Source of the DNA: Calamus simplicifolius
Taxonomy: Eukaryota; Streptophyta; Magnoliopsida; Arecales; Arecaceae
Length of the DNA stretch: 64,000 nt
Assembly (NCBI GenBank): GCA_900491605.1
Contig: UESW01001800.1
Location: 1 to 64,000, forward strand
Reading direction: 5' to 3'
The notes below the pieces were generated by a model that was not told where the DNA came from, did no database searches, and worked only from the letters and a program-made list of their open reading frames with translations. The position numbers and the translations under genes were made by a program. This document shows, piece by piece, positions 45,175 through 56,744 of the stretch (the stretch's first letter is position 1; each line of letters begins with the position of its first letter).

Positions 45175-48100
45175 ATGAGCGGGGCTCGCTCGTGGATGTA
45201 TGCAAGGATAAAAGATGGCTTGCTTAATCCAGATTTTCTGAATGGATTGGAAGAATTTATTGCATTTGCATGTAGCCAACCTAACTGGATGGATGGCCCT
45301 AGGATTAGGTACCCATGCAACTTCCACAGGTGTCAGAATAAAGCATACAGAGATGTTGAAACTGTTAAGGTGCATTTGTGTAAGAAGGGGTTTGTTCCTG
45401 AGTACTATGTTTGGTACTGTCATAGTGAACCAGAGGATATTCCAGCAGCTGTTATAGGCCAACAAGAGTCAATTCCCATAGATGAACCATTTGTGAATTT
45501 AAACACATATGAACAAATGGTGATGAATGCATCGGGTACTGAATTGAATCAGAATACATTTATGGAAGAACCAAATCCAGATGCACAACAATTTTATGAT
45601 ATGTTGCGTGCTGCAAATCAAGAATTGTATCCTGGTTGTGAGGGTCATTCTCAGTTGTCTACAGCTGCTCGAATGTTGAATATTAAGGCAGAACATCGAT
45701 TATCAGAAAAGGCGTTCAATTCTGTAGCTGGGTTAATCAAAGAAATTTTGCCAAATGACAATGTTGCAGCAGATAGTTTTTACGCAACAAAGAAGTTGTT
45801 GCGTGGGCTTGGGCTCCCAGTAAATAAGATCGATTGTTGCTTGAACAATTGTATGATATTTTGGGGTGAAGACTCAGAGCTGAGATGGTGTAAGATTTGT
45901 GAGCAATCGAGGTACAAAACAGCGAAGGAGGAGCCAGTACAAGTAGGAGGAAAAGTGTGCCTTACAAGAGGATGCATTACTTTCCTCTTACCCCACGCCT
46001 ACAGAGATTATACAGATCTGAGGCAACAGCTGCTGATATGAGATGGCATGCCGAACATGAATCTAAAGAGGATGAAATGCGGCATCCATCAGATTCAAAG
46101 GCTTGGAAGCATTTCAATGAAAATCATCATGATTTCACTGAAGATATAAGGAATGTGAGATTAGGTCTTTGTACCGATGGATTTCAACCATTTGGTCAAG
46201 CGGGGCAACAGTATTCATGTTGGCCTGTGATACTGACTGTATATAACCTTCCTCCATGGAAGTGCATGAAAGATACTGCAATGTTTTTAACCATTTTGGT
46301 TCCAGGACCATCAAATCCAAAGGAAAAGATTTATGTCTTTCTGCAACCGTTGATGGCCGAATTGAAAATGTTGTGGGAAACAGGAGTCATAGCCTACGAC
46401 ATTTCTATGAAACAGAATTTCATCATGAGAGCTACTTTGATGTGGACAATAAGTGATTTCCCGGCATATGCAATGTTGTCTGGTTGGAGCACTGCTGGAT
46501 GTCTGGCATGCCCTCATTGCATGTATGATTCGGATGCATTTACATTGCAGAAGAGTGGTAAGCAGTCATGGTTTGATAACCATAGGAAGTTCTTGCCCCC
46601 AAATCATCCTTACAGGCGTAACTTGATCGCTTTCCGGAAGAACAAAGCAGTCACAAAATTCACCGAACCGGTAAGGTCCGGCACGGATATATTTGATACT
46701 ATAGAGCATTTGGGGTTGATGTATGCATGGGAACCGGATGCAGATAGAATAAATGGCCGTATATGTAAAGAACATAACTGGAAGAAGCAAAGTATATTTT
46801 GGGATTTGCCTTATTGGAGCACAAATCTCATCCGGCACAATTTGGATGTTATGCATATCGAGAAAAATTTCTTTGATAACATATTTAACACGGTGCTAAA
46901 CATTCCGGGAAAAACAAAAGATACTGCAAAGTCAAGAGAAGAACTTAATCAGTACTGCAGAAGAGGTGATTTGAGAAGGAGTGCCGATGGGACCTATCCT
47001 AAAGCCTGTTACACTCTTGACAGAAATTCACAAGAAGTTTTATGTAACTGGCTTAGAGGGTTAAAATTTTCAGATGGTTATGCCTCAAATATCGGTAGGT
47101 GTGTGGACATGCATAAGCTCAAGTTGTTCGGCATGAAGAGTCACGACTGCCATGTTTTCATGCAACGGTTATTACCTGTAGCTTTTCGTGAGTTGCTTCC
47201 GCAACATGTCTGGAAGGCAATTACGGAGCTCAGCTTGTTCTTCAAGGAGTTATCTGCCGCAGTCATTACTTCTGCATCCATAGCAAGGCTTGAGGAGGAA
47301 ATTTCAATTATTTTATGCAAGCTAGAGCGAATATTTCCTTCCAGTTTTTTTGACTCAATGGAGCATTTACCGGTTCACTTGCCATACGAAGCGAGCATAG
47401 CTGGTCCCATGCAGTATCGCTGGATGTATCCTTTCGAGAGGTAAATATATACATCATTAAGATATGTTGACATTTCAAATATTATTTCATTGCAAGAAAA
47501 TTGGTTAATTTTTTGTTTCAACTTTACATATAGGTATCTTAAGAAGTTAAAAAATAATGTGCGTAATAAGGCAAGGGTTGAAGGTTCTATATGCAATGCA
47601 CACTTGGTCGAAGAAGTTTCAGCTTTTGCCTCGCATTACTTTGAGGGTCACGTCCACACGAGGAGCCGAAATCTTGGTCGTAACGATGACGTATGTGTGG
47701 ATGAAGGAGAACCTAACGACGGTAGAATATCAATTTTTAAAGGTATCGGCCGTTCATTTGGTGGGTAGAAGTCAAGAAATCTTAGCGATATGGAGTATAA
47801 TGCAGCACATTATTACATCCTAATGAACTGTAGAGAAGTCGATCCATATATTGAGTAAGTGTATACTTCAATGCTTAATTGAAATTTTAATTTAAATTAC
47901 AATATACCACAATATTTAATTGCTAACATCAGTTTTCATCCTTTTCATCCCATAAGGATGTTTTATGATAGACAACGACAGATGAATCCCGACATCAGTC
48001 AAGTTGCAATTGGGTAGAAATTAGAAACGGAGTTTGCTTACTATTTTATGAATTTGTGAGTAGTATCACTCAATCAATTTTAATAATGGCTTTTATTTTT

Positions 48101-48867
48101 TGAATTTGATGTGAATAGCTTATTAATTTATAGGTAAACGGTCCATGGTCCACAACCGATAATATTTTCATTAAATGTCTATCGTAATGGCCATTGAAGA
48201 TAGTAACAACCTCTACTGGCTATTTTGTAAATGGGTACAAATTTCAGATTGAACGATTAGCAGCTTCAAGAGGCACGCAGAACTGGGGCGTGTGTGTTAA
48301 AGGAGAAAGTGTTGGAGCAAATATGCAGGATTATTATGGAAAGTTAGTAGAGGTGGTTGAAGTTGAATATCCCGGTTGGCCTATGAAACGAACCGTATTG
48401 TTTCGTTGTGATTGGTTCGATCCGATAATTCCTGTGGGCAAAAGGGTTCATAACGACTACAATTTGGTTGAAGTGAACCATCGATGAAGATTGCAGAAAT
48501 ATGACCCATTCATCCTTGCATCCCAAGCTCAGCAAGTCTTTTACTGCGGATATCCAAGTTTGCGCAATGACAAGCGAGATTGGTGGGCCGTTTCTAAAAT
48601 CGTTCCACATTCAACAATCGTATTAGAGGAGAGTTCATCAAGTCAATCAGCCGAGTGCCCTGCATTTCAAGAGGATGAGATGGAAATGCATGCAATTGAG
48701 GATGACACAAGGGCTCCTGAAACATCACTTAGAGATCCAAATGGTGATGTTCAATAAATTGCGGATGCAAATGTTCGGTTTCCTTCCGATGATAATGAAA
48801 CTGAATCGCAGTCCGATACGACATCGGATGTTGAACCGACATTTCACGAAACAAATGACACCGATTA
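45175..48867 (+). pseudogene. TNP2-like CACTA transposase of CACTA-2, decayed
   Basis: Family role: cuts the element ends. Exons are about 45175-47440, 47534-47854, 47957-48055 and 48134-48867. The start is MSGARSWMYARIKDGLL, the Transpos_assoc domain with C/H residues (HRCQNKAYRDVETVKVHLC). The Transposase_21 domain follows (LGLCTDGFQPFGQAG, PWKCMKDTAMFLTILVPGP, LACPHCMYDSD, LPYWSTNLIRHNLDVMHIEK), then DUF4218 (HDCHVFMQRLLPVAFREL, MEHLPVHLPYEASIAGPMQY) and DUF4216 (VEVEYPGWPMKRTVLFRCDW). Lesions: a two-base TG insertion at about 45955, a stop at the GRSFGG* position (47768), a stop at VAIG*, a one-base loss near 48043, and stops at LS*WPLK, NHR*RLQ and GDVQ*. The VAI(G/R)* and NHR* stops are also in CACTA-1. 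Confidence 0.88.
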
Positions 48868-48972
48868 AACATAGAGGTTTTTTAAAATTTAACTTTTTTT
48901 TAAAAGTGTTAAATTTTTACATAGTCAATCATTAATCGTAATTTAATTGTATGAATCTTTAGTATTTTCAGT

Positions 48973-50467
48973 ATGACGGGCAGAGGTAGATCTACCGACG
49001 ACAGACAGAGTGAGCAGGGACGTAGCCCTGCTGCATCAGATCACATGAGCATCGGAGATGGAGAGTTCGGATCTCCAGCAGTCGCACAGCCTTCGATCTC
49101 TCCAGCAGTATTACCATCCAGCCGATCGGCACATACCTCCGAGAGTTCTTCCACCATCGGCCGCACCGTACTTCGACTTGATGCTCAGGGGTTATAATAT
49201 ATACTAATTAAAAATATATGTTTATATTTTTAAATCAATTACTTATAAATATATATTTTTTAACAGATTTATTGAGCAGCATCATGTATCCAGCCACATC
49301 AGTGCCGTATTTCAGAGGCGTGCAGATCCCAGTGGCTACGATTGGCTCCACGTATCTCCAGCCACGAGGGAGTTTTATTTTTCTGAGTTTCAGGTAAACT
49401 TATTAAATACAATTTATCACTGATATAAAATTTCTTAAACTTAATAAATTTAGAAACTAACTATTTATTTTAATACAGAAAAAGTTTACGTGGGATCCTG
49501 CTAGCCATGATGCCATTAGGGCAGCATGGGAGGCTCTGACGGGACGCCGATACTCTGACATGCTTCATCGTTGGAGGTCATCGGGTCAGCGTCCTGCGCA
49601 TGTACCAGAGGGTATTTGGTACGAGTGGCAGCAGGCCTGGCAGTCGGATGGCTGGCGCAGGAGGTCTGCATCAGCCAGCACGAACCGCCGATCTGAGAAG
49701 GGCGGTCCTGGCACGGGTCTCTCCCGCCATACTTCGGGCTCCATTTCGATTCAGAAGCACAGATGGCGTATGGTAAGAAAACATAAATATTTTAATTACT
49801 ATTTTAGTTATTTACAAATATTTATATTAATATCATTTTTTTTAATATTATAGTCTGAGCAGGAGGGCGGAGATCCTGGTGAGTTTCGTCTATTCAGGGC
49901 GACACACACCAGGAGGGACGGTTCCTGGGTCAACACGCGATCACGGGAGGTTGCGGTAAGAAATTATATTTATGTAGTATCTGTTTAATTTCTAAAATTT
50001 TATTTCAAAAAATTTATTAACTCATTTATTGTTGATTTCATAATTTAAAGACACGAGTCGAGGAGCTTCGCTCCCAGGCATCGCAGGTTGACTCTACTGA
50101 GGGGGAGACGCCCGTCGAACTCTCAGCAGAGGAGAGTCGGTGTGTGTTTTTGGAGGCTGTTGGTGCCCAGCCGTGAGACCGCAGGGTCTATGGTTTGTGC
50201 ACTAGAGCTTCTACATATTTTCCCCATCAGGCCTCCAGCTTGCGAGTTTCTGGTGATCTTCCTCCTGAGCATTTAGACGACCTTCGGAGATCTATTGCAG
50301 AGGAGGTTCGGCAGGAGGTCAAGCAGGATTTCGAGGATCGTATGCGAGGCCGGGATCAGGAGATTGCAGGCATAAGAGATGAGATGCATTATTTGTGGGA
50401 TATGGTTAGCCGCTTGTCGCAGAGTCTCCAGCCTCCACAGCCTCTACGTGATCGCTCAGATTCTTGA
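48973..50467 (+). pseudogene. TNPA-like (Transposase_24) gene of CACTA-2
   Basis: Five exons or so. MTGRGRSTDDRQSEQG opens at 48973. SSHISAVFQRRADPSGYDWL lies at about 49290-49350. DPASHDAIRAAWEALTGRRY and MLHRWRSSGQRPAHVPEGIW follow at 49500-49780. EGGDPGEFRLFRATHTRRDG is at 49860-49960. The last exon from about 50050 includes VELSAEESRCVFLEAVGAQP and a helical EEVRQEVKQDFEDRMRGRDQ coiled coil, ending at 50467. Family role: binds subterminal repeats. A TGA interrupts AQP*DRRVYG where CACTA-1 has AQLRDRRVYG, and the first donor site is changed. Not functional as read. Confidence 0.8.
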
Positions 50468-50649
50468 TGTATTTTTTTTTTCTTTTTTTATGTTGTACAT
50501 GAAAACTTCAAAATTTTAATATATGAATTATTTTTGAAAATTGAATGATTATTGTTTGGATCAATATGAGTGAAGAATGTTTCGATCAATATTTAAATGT
50601 AACGAAATTGTATTAACCGTTTTAATTTTTAAATTTTTATTTTTTTTAA

Positions 50650-51239
50650 AAAATATTTATTTAGCGACGCATTAGCGACTGTAATTGTATCGCTAATATT
50701 TTCAAATATTATTATTAAATATTGTGACGCAATGACCTGGCATCGCAATAATTTAAAAAAAAATTAATAGCGACGCATTAGCGACTCAAATTGAGTCGCT
50801 ATTATATCTAAAATATTTTTAATAAATATTACGACGCAATGACCTTGCGTCGCAATATTTTAAAAAAAAATTTATTTGCGATGCTTTAGCGACTCAAATT
50901 ACGTCGCTATTATATCAAAAATATTATTATTAAATATTGCGATGCAACTAAATGCGTCGCAATATTGCGACGTAATTGAGTGTGTTGCAATATTTAATTA
51001 TAATTTTAAATATTATAATTTTATTTTTAATTTAGCGATGCATTTGGATGCGTCGCAATATTGTGAGGCAATGTTGCATTGCAGAGAGTCGCAATATTGC
51101 GACGCAATTGCGACAAATGGATATTGCGACGGACATCTGAGCGACGCCGTCATTGCGGCGCTATTGCGTCGCAATAGCATGTTTAGCAACGCAATTGCGA
51201 CGCATTTGGGCGTCGTAATATTTTATTTTTCTTGTAGTG
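50650..51239. repeat. Subterminal repeats and right terminus of CACTA-2
   Basis: Dense GCGACGC/GCGTCGC motifs ending in CTTGTAGTG at 51239. It is the counterpart of 8135-8740 in reverse complement. Confidence 0.88.
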
Positions 51240-52031
51240 TAGTCTATGCCCCAAATAGGATGAGGATCCCAAATAGATCAACACCTTTATCCTAGCAGCC
51301 CAATCAGCCCAATTGCTTGCTTTTGGTCAGATGGACATGCTAGGTCAGCTTGTCACATATTAATTTTTATAAAATTTTCAATATGAAAGTAAAAGTTGTT
51401 GAACTAGTTGAAAAATAAATAATTTCATGACCAAACATTTTAGATCATAAAATCAAAATAAAATAATTAATTAAATAATATATATCATGTTCATATTTTG
51501 AAGGTTTTATAATCCACCCTCGCATCCCCATATTGGTGTCCAATTCTGAATAAGCCACCAACCCATAATTTGGTTTGGCCTTTTTTTAAGCCCTTAGGAC
51601 TAGATATTTTAAAAATTAGGCAAAAATAAACTTTTGATTCTCAAACTTTTACTCAAATTTCATTTTGAATCTTAAATGTTTAATTATTACAATTTAATCC
51701 TTCATATTTTAAGAATATTATATTCCTAATATCCCATTACATGGAATTAGTGGAAATTAATGGAATAGTTGACATGTCGTTCTGACACGAACATATAGAT
51801 TACGGATGGCAATGGGAAACCCCAATCCTCCTCTTCATGTCCGCTAAAGAAAAAAATCTTCACCCTGACCTATCCCTATAAACAGAATTTTTTTTCATTC
51901 CCATCTACACCTCGTAGGGAACGATAAATCTCAATATCCATGCTATCCCCCTCTCATCCTTCGCCCATCTAGCCCTATCCTTTCTCTAATAACATATATA
52001 AATTTTTAGTAAAAATTATTAGGATGATTTT
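51240..52031. other. Spacer between CACTA-2 and the gypsy element
   Basis: AT-rich intergenic sequence without a recognisable gene. The last bases ATTTT (52027-52031) could be the target duplication of the gypsy element, but its partner lies outside the window. Confidence 0.6.
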
Positions 52032-52270
52032 TGATGACGCCAAGTCACCTTCTTCAAGCGTCGGGGAAGACGGACGTCCTTCTCTCGGACCCCTGCAAGA
52101 AAAGTCCCCAGAGACCGGATACTCCGATGGGGACCCTTCGACGCTCAAGTTAGTCACTTGGGATCAGATGAGAACTGTTCAGCTGAAGGGAGCTGACACA
52201 GTTAGGGTTTTAGCTAATAGGAAGAAAACTAGAAAACCAGAGTTCAAGGATCCTTACAGCGGGGCGCGTG

Positions 52271-52278
52271 CTTTTATA
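52271..52278 (-). promoter_or_regulatory. TATA box in the 3' LTR
   Basis: The complement reads TATAAAAG, about 240 bp from the LTR edge. The same sequence is found in the 5' LTR and in the CACTA-1 LTR fragment. Confidence 0.55.
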
Positions 52279-52659
52279 CCTGTTCGAATGTCCCCCTTCT
52301 ATTCCCAAGGTTACTGATTTTTAGGAGCCCAGTTCAATAACGGACAAAATACGGGGCTGACGATGATAGGTCGTACTGTCATCGTACACACGAGATGCAT
52401 CATGAGTTACCTGTCAGTACAACCTCACAGATGTCTCACATCTGGGGTCTAGTCTGGTGCGCGCCACCACCGGACATGATCGTGCACAACAATGAGCAGG
52501 TGGTGATCCGCATACCGTAACGGGGTATGGCCATGCACAGTGATAGAGATACAACGAATCATACGCCGTTATGAGGTATGACCACCTTCTGCCACGGATG
52601 TGCGGTGGATCATGTGGGCACGCCAGGTGGCCCAGAACAACCTTACCAGCGCCGGGGAT

Positions 52660-53430
52660 TGAGATATCGTTCATGTGCCCCAAGACCGAGAGAGAGGTCT
52701 CGGGGGTTGATATACTGTTCATGTGCCCCCGAGACCGAGAGGGAGGTCCCGGGGGTTGATATACTGTTCATGTGCCCCGAGACCGAGAGGGAGGTCCCGA
52801 GGGTTGATATACTGTTCATGTGCCCCAAGACCGAGAGGGAGGTCTCGAGGGTTGATATACTGTTCATGTGCCCCGAGACCGAGAGAGAGGTCCCGGGGGT
52901 TGATATACTGTTCATGTGCCCCGAGACCGAGAGAGAGGTCCCGAGGGTTGATATACTGTTCATGTGCCCCGAGATCGAGAGGAAGGTCCCGGGGGTTGAT
53001 ATACTGTTCATGTGCCCTGAGACCGAGAGGGAGGTCCCAGGGGTTGATATACTGTTCATGTGCCTCGAGACCGAGAGGGAGGTCCCGGGGTTGATATACT
53101 GTTCATGTGCCCCGAGACCGAGAGGGAGGTCCCGGGGGTTGATATACTGTTCATGTGCCCCGAGATCGAGAGGGAGGTCCCGGGGTTGATATACTGTTCA
53201 TGTGCCCCGAGACCGAGAGGGAGGTCCCGGGGGTTGATATACTGTTCATGTTCCCCGAGACCGGGAGGGAGGTCTCGGGGGTTGATATACTGTTCATGTG
53301 CCCCGAGACCGAGAGGGAGGTCCCGAGGGTTGATATACTGTTCATGTGTCCTGAGACCGAGAGGGAGGTCTCGGGGGTTGATATACTGTTCATGTTCCCC
53401 GAGACCGAGAGGGAGGTCTCGGGGGTTGAT
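52660..53430. repeat. 48-bp minisatellite inside the LTR, about 16 copies
   Basis: The unit is CCCCGAGACCGAGAGGGAGG, TCCCGGGGGTTGATATACTG, TTCATGTG. The period is 48 bp, with one 49-bp unit near 52730. As 48 is a multiple of three, open frames such as repeated VDILFMCPETEREVPG run through on both strands. The core matches the 91-bp array at 11950-12862. Confidence 0.95.
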
Positions 53431-54065
53431 GTAGCTCCCATCAGCTGCCGCTATCTTTGCCGTTCATTCTAACGACGCAGGATCAGCCATATCAGATGCC
53501 CCCTCACCCCTGAGACGGGGTGGGCCTGCCCCAGTAAAGTGAAAGGGGTGTCACATCCCAAATGGCTGATCCCTATCCTTTGCGAACCACCTCCTGACAC
53601 GTGTCGATAGGCGCTGCAACGATTTTATGCGGGCAGTACAGGGATGTGATAGGGCGGCCAATGCTGTCCACCCGATTTGCGGCGATCGTCCTCGAAGCAG
53701 GGTTTATCCGTCGAAGTCTGTGAAGAAAGTCATGCCATCATTATCCATCATAACAGTGACGTCATCGGTGTCCTACCATTGGCTGGAAGTGAATCGTATC
53801 CCGCGCTCAGCGATTACCTAGGCAATCCAGCTTGCTGTGGGAGCCCACGTGGCAGTCAAGGCGCGGCGGGACAGTTTGAAACTGAATAAAACCTGAGTAG
53901 AGGGTCGAAAGCGGTCATTCTATTCCTGTTATCATCGTCTTCTTCCCTTGCTTTCTGATTTTCTGCTTCCTGGTTCCCTCTGCAACTCGAGAGCTCGCAT
54001 TCGTCACCTTACTTCCCAGGTTAGCTCTTTGTTCCTCCTAGGCTTCTTCAATCTTTCGTCTTGCA

Positions 54066-56474
54066 ATGAGTTCCCAGTCTTGGTCTGCGGAGGACGATTC
54101 GAAGAATCGTTCCTCGCCCGAGAGGCCTCAAGCTTCTCCTTCTCCTCCTTCTTCTCCCCTTGAGTGGTCCTCCGATCCGGAGGATCACGTCGCTCTAGCC
54201 CAGCGGCGGGTCGCCGGGGAGGCTCCCGTAGGGAGGTGCCCGGCGGCAGCTGGCCGGAATCCACCGAGAGGTCACCAGGCGAGGGCCGGCACCTCCTCAA
54301 GTGTGGGGATGGAATCCCCGGAAGGGGCCGCCTCCACGGTAATGGGCAACGATTTGGCAAACATCCGGGCCCGTTACCAAATTCTTCGGGATATTGAGCT
54401 CTATCTCCCGACCCCTGACGACAGGGTGATCTCATCCCGACCGGGCCGGGTGGCCATCTATGAGATTTCCCTGAGGGTGGGCCTCCGCTTACCCTTTCAT
54501 CCTTTCTTTGTTAACCTCCTTGACTATTATTCCTTAACTCCTTCCCAGTTGGTCCCAAATTCCTTTCGTGTCATTTGTGCCTTCGTTATCCTTTGCCATA
54601 TCCTCCACATCGCCCCACGAGTCTCTCTCTTCCGTTCCTTTTATATCCTTCGATCTCAGAAAGGTTGGTGGCTGTTCCAGCCCAGGCCCTACCGCGTCCT
54701 TAAACTCCTTCTCCCTTCTTCCATTAAAGGCTGGAAATCCCAATTTTTCTTCGCCAACATTGGCCAAGTAAAGTCTCGATGGGGAGACCCTGACCCCCAA
54801 GGTAATGCAAATTCCACTGTCCACCCTGGAGATAGAGAGGCGCTAGGGCAGCTGTTGTCCACCCAAATTCCTCGGTACAGCCTGCTCCTGACGGAGGAAA
54901 ACCTCCGGTCGACGGGTCTTATCTCCCAGTTTGGTAAGTCTCCCTGTACTTAACCAAAGTCTTGCCCTTGCTCTCACTCATCGTTTTTTTTTTTTTGCTG
55001 ACCTTGGTCGATACTGCGCAGCTATGAAAATCCCAGCACGCCAACTCATGAAGGCCGCCGCCAAAAGGAAGGCCCGAGAGGAACCGAGCGATGGGCGGCG
55101 AGCACCAAATTCAAAACGCCCGACAGTACGGGCACTCGAGCCATCCACACCGTAGGAGCCTCCGGTTGCCCTCCTGGTTGCCCGGAGATAGACTTGATGG
55201 CCGACACCTCACCTGAAAGGACTGCGAGCGGTGGAGCAGCCACAGAGACACCGGCCGCGGGGGAGCTAGCGATCACGGGGGAGTCGGCCATGGAGGCGGA
55301 GCCAGCCATGGAAGAGCCGGCCGCAGAGGAGCCAACGACGGTGGGGGGGGTCTCCTGCCCCTGCGAACCAGCCCCCACCGAAGCTGCAAGGGACTGGAGC
55401 GAGGGACCATCACAGACAGCAGGCCCACCCTCGGAGAGGATGCCAGTGAGCAGCTCTCCATGCACCGAATCCGAGACCGCCGAAGCTACCGGAGGGAGTA
55501 GGGCTAGGCAGGGGCTGTCTCGGGACTCTGTCCTAGACGACGGGCACCGGGTGGAGCGGCTCATCTCGTCAATCTTCGTACCGGAGGTTCAGGAGGAGCT
55601 CAGCCATCTGAAGGTGACTACCTTCTTCCGTGAATCCTACGCGGCCTTAGTCAAGGTAGTTAGACTATCCACTCTCTGCTTTCGAATTTCTTTTTGCTCT
55701 TCCTTTTCTTTTTGACATGGGGCTTGCATGCAGGTTGCCAACTCCCTAGCTATCGCCAGGGAAGTTATCCACGGTGAGAAGACCATCGTGCGGGAGGCCC
55801 AAAAAGAGGCCGAGGATGCTCGCGCTCGAGCAGAAACGACAGAGAAGGCCTTAGAATCAGCCAAGACCGCCCGGGCTGATGAAATAAAAGCGGCCAAGAA
55901 CCGGGCAGAGATTGAGTCCAACCGCTTGCGGGCGGCCCTCAACCAGCTCATGGAGGCCGAGAATGCCGTCGCGGCTAGGGACCTGCACATCTCCGAATTG
56001 GTTGCAACCATCCAAGCGGCCGAGAGTCAGGTGAGTGAGGCCGAAGAAAAGGCAAGGACGGCGGAGGAGAAAATGAGGGAGGCCAAAGATAGGGCGAAGG
56101 GAGCGGAGGAGGAAAGGAATCTAGCCCTGAAGGCCGAGAGGATAGCAGTGGCAGCCCTGGTTGCTGAGAGGAGAGCTCTAGCGGCTGAGGTGGAGGCAGC
56201 TGTCAAAGTCAGGACTGCCAGAGTTATTGAAGAATTTTGGGCGTCCGAGCATTTTATGGAGGAGCTGACCGAAGCTTCGATGGGGGCATATCTTCAAGGG
56301 TTCCAGTGTGGGAAGGAAAAGGTGACTAGAGACTTAAATTTTCCCCAGGCCCTTGAAGTGGAGCCGACCGCCTCTCCGAGATGGGCTCTTCTGATGATGA
56401 GGACGCACCTGCTGACTCATGAGCCCTATACTGTATTTTGTTTTTGTGAGCCCGACTTGGTCGGCATTTTGTAA
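54066..56474 (+). pseudogene. Antisense spliced gene of the gypsy element (Transposase_28-like plus coiled coil)
   Basis: Runs opposite to gag-pol. Exon 1 is 54066-54933: MSSQSWSAEDDSKN start, a proline/serine-rich stretch, then LPTPDDRVISSRPGRVAIYE, LGLPFHPF-like RLPFHPFFVNLLDYY and LVPNSFRVICAFVILCHI, which resemble the plant putative gypsy-type transposon domain (PF04195). Donor GTAAGT is at 54934. Exon 2 is 55022-55655 (acceptor GCGCAG), Ala/Glu-rich, with a frame change near 55100-55190. Donor GTAGTT is at 55656. Exon 3 is 55734-56474 (acceptor TGCAG), a long coiled coil (EAQKEAEDARARAETTEKAL). The biochemical role of such ORFs is unknown. The splice sites look intact, but the exon-2 frameshift breaks the frame. 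Confidence 0.7.
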
Positions 56475-56744
56475 GCACTTTCAAATTAATGAAATACACT
56501 CCTTTCAATGAGATTTGTCTCGCTTGATTGCAACTATCACTTCAAACTCTTTGGCAGCCAACGTGGGACCCTTAGGGGCTTCGTCGGTGTCAAGCAATAT
56601 GTAACTTACTCTTGGATAGCCTCAACTTGGCTTCGTAGGACCGAATCTTAGGGTCGGGAGGTACGAACTCCCAGTTCTAGACAGAGCATAGGACTCGAAA
56701 GGTCAAGATAAAATCGAGCCTCCTGAGCTGCTTGCACGTTGCTT
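56475..56744. other. Spacer between antisense gene and 97-bp array
   Basis: GC-moderate non-coding sequence. An AATTAATGAAATACAC stretch just after the stop (about 56484-56500) could serve as a polyadenylation signal for the antisense gene. Confidence 0.4.

Larger units (their letters stand above)
37075..51239 (+). mobile_element. CACTA-2: large En/Spm-type DNA transposon with damaged left end
   Basis: The right end is TTTTTCTTGTAGTG finishing at 51239, a standard CACTA terminus. Subterminal GCGACGC/GCGTCGC arrays occupy 37.06-38.07 and 50.65-51.24 kb. The left terminus aligns with CACTA-1 from AAGAAAAT (37081) inward, but the six bases in front read GCAAAC and not CACTAC. Similar repeat sequence continues a little further left (from about 37057), so the end is rearranged and the target duplication cannot be checked (TAG follows the right end). 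Order inside: subterminal repeats, 50-bp minisatellite, more subterminal-like repeats, GC-rich array, TNP2-like gene, TNPA-like gene. Several stops make it non-autonomous. Confidence 0.88.
52032..53930 (-). repeat. 3' LTR of the gypsy element (inner edge approximate)
   Basis: The outer edge is TGATGACGCCAAGTCACC at 52032. The first 600 bp match 63522-64000. A 48-bp minisatellite occupies 52660-53430. The inner edge could not be fixed because the other LTR copy leaves the window. A pyrimidine-rich stretch at about 53935-53985 could be the complement of the polypurine tract. Confidence 0.75.

Noticed and set aside
52578..53472. Long repetitive open frames on both strands
   Set aside because: The 48-bp unit is a multiple of three, so frames stay open by arithmetic. 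The region is non-coding LTR.
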